Assembly: GCA_013205645.1 (NCBI GenBank)
Contig: JABMMH010000371.1
Span: 1-11,867 of the forward strand
DNA length: 11,867 nt
Origin: Polaromonas sp.
GTDB taxonomy: Bacteria; Pseudomonadota; Gammaproteobacteria; Burkholderiales; Burkholderiaceae_C
Direction: 5' to 3'
Shown here: one piece after another, positions 6,801-11,867 of the stretch
Layout: each line of letters starts with the position of its first letter
Position numbering within the stretch: position 1 is the first letter of the stretch
Program-made: the position numbers and the translations under genes
Notes under the pieces: model-generated
Database searches by the model: none
Told to the model about the DNA's origin: nothing
The model's input: only the letters and a program-made list of their open reading frames with translations

Positions 6801-9800
6801 TTAACTGGATTGAGTCGACCAACACATCCATTGCCGGGATCGGGGATTTTGTCTCGGTGACAGCGCCTAGCGTGAAAGTGTTCGCGGATACCGTCAACTG
6901 GGTGCGGGCATTCAGCCCTACTGCAGGCGTTGGTGACGGAATGGTCATCAACGGCGTCGCCGCCACTGTTTGGCTTGACAACACGACGCATGCCTCTATC
7001 AGCAACAAAGCATTCGTCACGGCGGATGAAGTTGACGTCGTTGCGAGGCAACGCTTGTCGCTCTGGTCGGCGAGCGGTAGCTTCAACGTGGGCAGTCAAG
7101 GTGGCGTGGGTCTGTCCGTCGCCTACTCTGACGTCACGGCCAATACCCGCGCCTATGTGGGCGACAACAGTGCAGACCACCCAGGTTCGGGTTACACCAC
7201 GGCGGGGGTAGCCCTCGGGTCTGAGGCGGCCGGTTTGATCACCACCGACAACCTCCAAGTGGAGGCGCTTTCGCAGGGCACCGTCGGTACCATTTCTGTG
7301 GCGCTCGCTGCGTCCGGCGGCACCAAGGGTGGGCAACCTAGCGCACTGGGTGCAGCGGGGGCTTACATGGGAAACGGGTGGACCTATCTGAATGAGTTTG
7401 GACAAACAGCAGCACATGATCCTGCGCCGGCGAGAAGGCCGGAATTCACCATGTCGGCTGCGGGCGCGGCCGCTGTGACCGCTACCAACGTGGACACATT
7501 GGCCTCCATTGAAGGCGCAACCATCCATCGCAAAGCGGCCACAGGTGTGTCCAACAGCACCGTGCTGGCGCTGGCCAACGTCAACCAAACGAGTGTGGCT
7601 GGCGGTATCGCTGTGTCTATGAATGAGGATGCGACGTCAACGTCCAACACAGGCATCGCCGGGTCCATCAGCCTGTTGAAAAACAAAGCGGGTGGAAATG
7701 GCAATGAAACCCGCGCCAGCATCGTCAATTCAACGTTGACAGGGCAGGGCGCTGACCACGTTGAGGCCCTCAGTGGCGGCGATCTGATTTCAGTCGGTAT
7801 CGGGGCCACGGGCAATGTCAGCGAAAAGGATTCAGGGGCATCCAACAGTGCCATGGCAGGTTCGGTGTCATTGACCGTTTTGGCCAACCATGTGTCAGCC
7901 AGCGTCAGCAATTCCACGCTCTCTGCGGCCAGTGGCAGCACGGCTGACTTGCTCGACGTGGTGGCCTATGACCGGACGCGGATTGGGACCGGCGGTGGTG
8001 CGCTGACTTACGGCGGCTCCAAAGGCGCCGGCGCCGCGCTGACCTACACCGAGCTCGCCAACACGGTGTCCGCGGGCATCAGCAGCGGCAGTACCGTGAC
8101 CGACTTTGAGACGGTGGATGTTCGCGCACTGAGCAACAACCGCATCATTGCGGGTGCGATGGTGGCCACCGTCGCGATGGGGGACGGTTCCACCTCGGCC
8201 GGCGGTGCGTCGGTGCTCAACAATATTGCCAACACGGTGACGGCGGCCATCGAAGGCGGTAGCCATGTCACAGGTGCCACCACGGTCACTGTCACGGCGG
8301 CGGGTGCTCCCAACGGCAACAATTTTCTGGACACCGCGCTGGGCCTCGCCCGTAACAACGGCATTGTCGATTTCAATGCCGATAACCCAGACAGTGGCTA
8401 CAGCGATGAATTCAAAAGCGCCGCCCAGGGCGGTGACGCCATCATTGGCGTCGCCGGGGGGATTCAGGTTTCCAAGGGAGATGCTGCCAGCAGCAGCTAC
8501 GGCCTGTCTTTTTCCGGCAATATCATCAACAACAGCTACGAGGCGGCGATCGATGCGTCCACAGTGACCGCCAGCGGCGCGGTCAACGTGAGCGCCAAGA
8601 ACACCGCCAAGATCCTGGGTGTTGCGGCTGGCTTGGGCGCGTCTACAGGCGACTTTGCCGGGGTTGGCTCTGGCACTGTCAACATCATTGGCAGCAACAT
8701 GACCGCCGCTGTGCGCAACGCCGCCAACATCACGGCTGGCAGCCTGAGCGTAGATGCCAACGCCACTGGCGACATTCTCAGTGTGGCAGGTAGCGTTGCC
8801 ATTTCCAAGGGCAGCACGCTGGGTGCCGCGCTGGCCTACAACCAGACCAGCGCCAGGACTTTCGAAAACTTACATTACGACGGCGACACGGAAGGTTTTG
8901 CACTGGGTACCACCACCTTTGCAGCTTCAGGTGTGCGGGCGCTGGTCGATCACGCAACGGTCAACGTGGCGGGTGGGGCCTTCGACGTGCAGGCCCAAAA
9001 AACGGGTGAAATCAAGAGCATCGCAGCCGCCGGTGCCGCGGCCGTTGGTGCCACGGGTTCGGCCGTTGCCGGCTCACTGACGTGGAATGTCGTCGGCGAC
9101 ACAGCCAAGGCGCTGGTGAGTCACAGTGCCATCACCGCAGGCACCAGCAGGGTCTCGGTGGGCGACGATGCGGATGGCGCTGCGATTTCCTCATTCGCTG
9201 GCGCCTTGGCTGTCTCCACGGGCGGCACCGGCGTCGGGGGGGCCTTTGCCGTCAATGACATCACGTCGACACGCTCGGCCACGGCTCAGAGTTCCACCTT
9301 CGATTTGACCGGCGCAGCCACCTTCGATGCTGGCAGCAGTGCCGCCATACAAACCCTCAGCGCCGCGATTGCCGGCAGCTCGACGTCGGGGGCCGTCGGG
9401 GCCTCGATCAGCTTGAACATGATTGATGCCACGCTGGAGGCTGGCACCACTGGGGGACGGATTTCGGGCGCCACCTCGGTCAATATCCACGCGCACAATT
9501 CTTCGGCCATCAGCGCCACAGCCGGCGCCGTGGGCTTGTCGCTCAGCAGTGGCGCCATGGGCGGCGCTATTTCCACCAATTTGATCGGCAGCCAAGGCGG
9601 CAACGTGATCAAGGCCGGGATCGATGGTGGTTCTGTCACCACCGCCAATGGCAACATCACCGTCAACGCTGAAGGCACGCAAACCATTGGCTCCATCGCG
9701 GTGGCCGGTAGCGGTGCCGCCACGGCCGCTCTGGCTGGTTCGGCCTCGGCCAACACCATCAACACGGCCATCACGTCCAAGGTCAGTGATGCGACGCTTG

Positions 9801-11867
9801 TGGCCGGGACCGGCGATGTTTTCCTGGATGCCAGCGACAACTCAAGCATCAACTCCATGGCACCCGCGATGGCCATTGGCGGCAGTACGGCTGTTGGCGT
9901 CTCCGTGGCGGTCAACCGCATCGGCACGGCCACCTCGGCTTGGCTGACCGGTGGGTCTGTCCGCGCACGGGATGTGATCTTGGATGCCGAGGAAAACGCC
10001 GATATCAAGACCGTGGCCATCGGTGTTGGCGGTTCAACATCGGGCGCGGGGGGGGCGGGTTCTGTGGTGATCAACATCCTCACCGGCAGCACAGCGGCCA
10101 AGATTGAAAACGGTGCCAATGTGTTGGCGCAAGGCGATGTGGCGGTTCTGGCCAATGACTCAGACCGCATCGAGGCGGTTGGCGGTGCGCTGGCCATCGG
10201 CGCCGGTGCCGCGGCACTGGGCGCGGTGACGGTCACCAATGTGTTGCAAAACACCACGGATGCGCACATCTCCGGTGCCTCAACAAGTGTCAGTGCCTTG
10301 TCTCTTGGCGGTCGCTCTCTGAGCGTGAAAAGCGCCACGCTGGCTTCTGCGCCAAACCTGTCGACCATCGACGGCGTTGACAGCGCGGTGCTTGACGATG
10401 CCGCGGCTTTCGGCACGCGCACAGCCAACGGCGTGGTGGTCAACGCCACGGCGCTGCAGCGCATCGGCTCTGTCGCGGTCAATGTGTCCGGCGCAGGCGG
10501 GCCATTCAGTCCGGCGGTGGCGCTGTTGGCATCGGTTGATGTCGTGAGTGGCAGCACCAAGGCCTACATCAAAAACGCCACGATCAACAGTGCAGGGGGG
10601 GCCGACAGTTCCCAGTCCATTGACGTGCAGGCTGCCAACCATGCCATGGCGGCAAACTTTGCCGCTGGTGCTGCAGTCGCCATCGCTGGCGGTGGCATCA
10701 ACGCCACGGTGGCCACGGTGTCGATTGACCGCACGACGGACGCGCACATCAAAACCGGCACTTTCAAAGCCGCTGGTGCGGTCAACGTCAATGCACGATC
10801 GTCCGAGTCCGAAGTCGCCTTCGCATTTGGTGCCGGCGGCGGTCTCTTTGGCGGTGTGTCGGCCAATGCAGCGAGCGCCTTGATTCAGTCCACCACCCAG
10901 GCGTATGTTGGTGATGACGACGCGGGCAGTAACACCACCAGTGTTCAAGCGGGGAGCCTGAACATCACGGCCCGTGCTGACAACATGATCAACCTGATCA
11001 CCGGCGGTGTGGCGGGTGGCATCGTCGGCATTGGTGCCAGCGTGGGTGTCGGTTTGTTGGGCAGTACCGTCAAGGCCTATGGCTCGCACCTCACGACCAA
11101 TGTGAGCGGTGCGCTGTCGGTCTCCGCCGACACCGAGAACACACTCCAAAGCGTGGTGGTCAACGCGGCTGCCGGGGCTAGCAGTGGCGCCTCCTTCATG
11201 GCGGCGGTCAACATCATGGACAGTGAAACCCAGGCGTACTTGAACAGCGTCAGCCAGGCCGGCAGCACGCCGACCAGCATCACGGTGGCGGGGACAGAAA
11301 ACCTGAGCTTGGGCAGTTATGGCGGTGCCTTGGGGGGGGGTGGTGCGGCAGGCTACGGCGTCTCGGCCAACGTCGCCATTGCCAAAAGCACGCTGCTGGC
11401 TGAAATTTTGAACAGCTCGCTGACGAGTAGTGGTGCCATCAGCGTCACCGCTGACCGCAACGCCACGGTTGAATTGGTCACCGCCACGGCGGGCTTGTCC
11501 GGTGGCGTGTCGATTGCGGGCTCGGTGGGTGTCGTTGTGCTTGGCGGCGCACCCGACAGCAACACCAACAACACGCTTGACAGTGGTGGCAGTGGCACCT
11601 TGTCCAAGGCCGACACGGCTTCTAACAGCGACCGTGCCGGAGATTCCAACGGAGCGATGACGGCGCAAGAAACGACGGCGGCCAACAGCAAGAGCAGTTA
11701 CGCACTCAAGTCCAGTGTCAATGACAACAATGCGCAGGGGGCTACCGCGACGGTGGTGGGCTCTGTGCTGCGGGGTAGCAGCCTGACCCTGCGGGCTCAA
11801 GACAGCAACACCATCACCAATGGCGCGGGGGCTCTGGCCATCGGCGGCAGTGTCGGTGTAGGTGCCG
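3710..11867 (+). CDS. Giant TPS-type filamentous adhesin, LktA-like (3' end outside window)
   Basis: One frame stays open from ATG 3710 to the window edge: 2719 codons with no stop or frameshift. I checked the phase at many points. In order it has an extended signal peptide (1-54), a TPS secretion domain (about 60-260), a beta-strand-rich stalk rich in Gly, Ala, Ser, Thr, Asn and Val, a short charged, probably helical insertion (about 750-800, containing HEGLNQDDEERQKF), and a long repeat region. An Asn/Asp/Ser-rich linker lies at about 11560-11750. I saw only one cysteine (residue 845), as is usual for secreted beta-helix adhesins. The protein is probably exported as an unfolded chain through a TpsB outer-membrane pore and displayed or released as a fibre for attachment or biofilm. 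Overall it resembles the leukotoxin LktA family of filamentous adhesins, although a toxin role should not be assumed. No good ribosome site precedes the ATG; coupling to the SapC gene is plausible. Confidence 0.9.
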   Translation, partial: MPKVKSAAPAIRVPSAGKTRGAAARQVRDKFKDLYRLTPLMAAVFAATAVPAYAQVAASANALVLRQGVGQTATSLAVNGSTTDIRTSTIRGANAFNSFTRFEVGGGNTVNLHLPTGTSNLVNLVSDSAVRVNGTVNSLLSSGKVGGNVIFADPYGFVVGASGVLNVGSLAVSTPSLAGMDRLFGAAAGTDATAVGDLQAGKLGFSSFGGIRIEGQINALDSVTLQAGVGEGNGASAIDVSGTVRAGGAGRMQVAVNVGGSQAVDLVQSEGRIVLTAGGDIKVTGKLLADGDPWAKAGAIRVTAGRGLTLGGTAQISASSSTGNAAGGDVYLWGERNATAADGVQISARASGTGDGGRIEISGRKSVDLGRVSFDASSPQGKAGEVFIDPDDLTISDARVSAGTNFTATADNSITVSGSITTTSPSANSGNITLTAPNITLTNTGLLDASASAGYTAGDVTLTATKPANELFPDASSTASIVINGSIKGKDITAATDARVNNGQTVFMESISVLTGLAGIFGLAPISGAYIPAEANATVDLGGSANLTATGNVTLSSYAKRESIYTSTAASKVAPFAVSVLVGNLTGTTSVNVGSDVTILAGGHVDISAASRNSTKLVSNAVSGATRGINGVTAESNSGVAVAATISLVDTSTTIDIASGSHITGAGISALVKSDNSSQTETNAYVFGNQGTMGAAFTVSINKNTASTKVGGTLTATHGDVSLGALSQYNTQDDDRYYFGHLTGASTKVVQNLGLLGTLSDLHEGLNQDDEERQKFILMGALGSVWDVFGAAKPAKAKPTASIKAASAVSFDLTTISSQVEVLPHAVITADNGNVLALAGTYNSCLALTASSTAVSKLDDKGGTSKLAVSAGIVVGEEHQYADVLIGSSAQISAQKIGISSITESARHIGLSSISALPVSDLIQSQAIATTSGDAKTAVAGTAMVVSSDSRATAWVDDHARLVATQAAPSDEAWSVSPYALNAAYGITDTAGWSFDKSVNVSASIAQKLVGLGGSAVFSSTSGDTAVGGTFNWIESTNTSIAGIGDFVSVTAPSVKVFADTVNWVRAFSPTAGVGDGMVINGVAATVWLDNTTHASISNKAFVTADEVDVVARQRLSLWSASGSFNVGSQGGVGLSVAYSDVTANTRAYVGDNSADHPGSGYTTAGVALGSEAAGLITTDNLQVEALSQGTVGTISVALAASGGTKGGQPSALGAAGAYMGNGWTYLNEFGQTAAHDPAPARRPEFTMSAAGAAAVTATNVDTLASIEGATIHRKAATGVSNSTVLALANVNQTSVAGGIAVSMNEDATSTSNTGIAGSISLLKNKAGGNGNETRASIVNSTLTGQGADHVEALSGGDLISVGIGATGNVSEKDSGASNSAMAGSVSLTVLANHVSASVSNSTLSAASGSTADLLDVVAYDRTRIGTGGGALTYGGSKGAGAALTYTELANTVSAGISSGSTVTDFETVDVRALSNNRIIAGAMVATVAMGDGSTSAGGASVLNNIANTVTAAIEGGSHVTGATTVTVTAAGAPNGNNFLDTALGLARNNGIVDFNADNPDSGYSDEFKSAAQGGDAIIGVAGGIQVSKGDAASSSYGLSFSGNIINNSYEAAIDASTVTASGAVNVSAKNTAKILGVAAGLGASTGDFAGVGSGTVNIIGSNMTAAVRNAANITAGSLSVDANATGDILSVAGSVAISKGSTLGAALAYNQTSARTFENLHYDGDTEGFALGTTTFAASGVRALVDHATVNVAGGAFDVQAQKTGEIKSIAAAGAAAVGATGSAVAGSLTWNVVGDTAKALVSHSAITAGTSRVSVGDDADGAAISSFAGALAVSTGGTGVGGAFAVNDITSTRSATAQSSTFDLTGAATFDAGSSAAIQTLSAAIAGSSTSGAVGASISLNMIDATLEAGTTGGRISGATSVNIHAHNSSAISATAGAVGLSLSSGAMGGAISTNLIGSQGGNVIKAGIDGGSVTTANGNITVNAEGTQTIGSIAVAGSGAATAALAGSASANTINTAITSKVSDATLVAGTGDVFLDASDNSSINSMAPAMAIGGSTAVGVSVAVNRIGTATSAWLTGGSVRARDVILDAEENADIKTVAIGVGGSTSGAGGAGSVVINILTGSTAAKIENGANVLAQGDVAVLANDSDRIEAVGGALAIGAGAAALGAVTVTNVLQNTTDAHISGASTSVSALSLGGRSLSVKSATLASAPNLSTIDGVDSAVLDDAAAFGTRTANGVVVNATALQRIGSVAVNVSGAGGPFSPAVALLASVDVVSGSTKAYIKNATINSAGGADSSQSIDVQAANHAMAANFAAGAAVAIAGGGINATVATVSIDRTTDAHIKTGTFKAAGAVNVNARSSESEVAFAFGAGGGLFGGVSANAASALIQSTTQAYVGDDDAGSNTTSVQAGSLNITARADNMINLITGGVAGGIVGIGASVGVGLLGSTVKAYGSHLTTNVSGALSVSADTENTLQSVVVNAAAGASSGASFMAAVNIMDSETQAYLNSVSQAGSTPTSITVAGTENLSLGSYGGALGGGGAAGYGVSANVAIAKSTLLAEILNSSLTSSGAISVTADRNATVELVTATAGLSGGVSIAGSVGVVVLGGAPDSNTNNTLDSGGSGTLSKADTASNSDRAGDSNGAMTAQETTAANSKSSYALKSSVNDNNAQGATATVVGSVLRGSSLTLRAQDSNTITNGAGALAIGGSVGVGA
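3890..4490 (+). other. TPS (haemagglutination activity) secretion domain
   Basis: Residues about 61-260 carry the hallmarks of the TPS domain recognised by TpsB transporters. These are GANAFNSFTRFEVGGGNTVN (92-111), the N-L-V-N-L-V region (120-125), N-G-T-V-N-S (133-138), and FADPYGFVVGASGVLNVGSL (151-170). The last occupies the place of the NPNGI motif of filamentous haemagglutinin; ADPYG here is a variant. The domain borders are approximate. Confidence 0.8.
7952..11800 (+). repeat. Degenerate protein repeat array in the adhesin stalk
   Basis: A recurring anchor of the form hydrophobic-x-V-x-A (for example LSVDA, VNIHA, ITVNA, VILDA, VNVNA, LNITA, LSVSA) begins at 7952, 8114, 8285, 8582, 8744, 8981, 9152, 9320, 9479, 9656, 9818, 9974, 10139, 10319, 10433, 10619, 10781, 10958, 11114, 11303, 11438 and 11783. 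Most spacings are 52-63 residues. Each anchor is followed by a Gly/Ala-rich strand pair, often containing a form of A-V-N, and then a T-x-A-x-I-type strand. This suggests stacked turns of a beta-solenoid. The repeats are divergent at DNA level, so they are old. Similar anchors occur more sparsely upstream (7031, 7253). Confidence 0.7.
11332..11340 (+). repeat. Poly-G tract of nine inside the adhesin frame
   Basis: Nine consecutive G fall at residues 2541-2544 (Leu-Gly-Gly-Gly). The gene otherwise favours GGC and GGT for glycine. Gain or loss of one G would shift the frame and truncate the protein. The length given here is in frame. Confidence 0.8.

Noticed and set aside
9286..11800. Long minus-strand frames of 424 and 506 codons opposite the adhesin.
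   Set aside because: They are antisense shadows. The plus-strand frame is continuous with signal peptide, TPS domain and repeats, while the antisense translations are low-complexity and without motifs.
1..11867. CRISPR arrays, tRNA and rRNA genes.
   Set aside because: No regularly spaced identical repeats and no cloverleaf or rRNA-like sequence were seen on either strand.

Overview
The window looks like chromosomal DNA of a Gram-negative bacterium. A betaproteobacterium of the Burkholderiales (Comamonadaceae-like) is my best guess. This rests on family resemblance (a FlhG/FleN-type ATPase, a regulator with an N-terminal excisionase-type helix-turn-helix and a C-terminal receiver domain, a SapC-family protein, a giant two-partner-secretion adhesin) and on a GC-rich coding style. 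It is inference, not proof.

Left part (1-2964). Bases 1-319 hold a broken, unrecognised coding remnant on the minus strand. An AT-rich gap follows, then a FlhG/MinD-like P-loop ATPase gene (577-1410, plus). A regulator gene converges on it (1462-2079, minus), with 51 bases between the two stop codons. After another AT-rich gap comes the decayed 3' end of an IS5-family transposase gene (2265-2664, minus). The AT-rich leader after it carries an inverted repeat about 100 bases across and a strong hairpin.

Right part (2965-11867). Two co-directional genes 19 bases apart look like one operon. The first encodes a SapC-family protein. The second encodes a very large exported adhesin, open for 2719 codons and cut off by the window edge. 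The adhesin starts with a long (about 54-residue) signal peptide and a haemagglutination-type TPS secretion domain. A beta-helical stalk follows, whose later part repeats roughly every 52-63 residues. It most resembles the filamentous adhesins grouped with Fusobacterium leukotoxin LktA. No TpsB transporter gene is in the window, so the export partner must lie downstream or elsewhere.

The points most worth following are the pairing of a SapC-family gene with the giant adhesin, the poly-G tracts (up to nine G) inside the adhesin frame that could give phase variation, the structured leader before the operon, and the nearby orphan FlhG-like ATPase and regulator, whose targets cannot be read from sequence.
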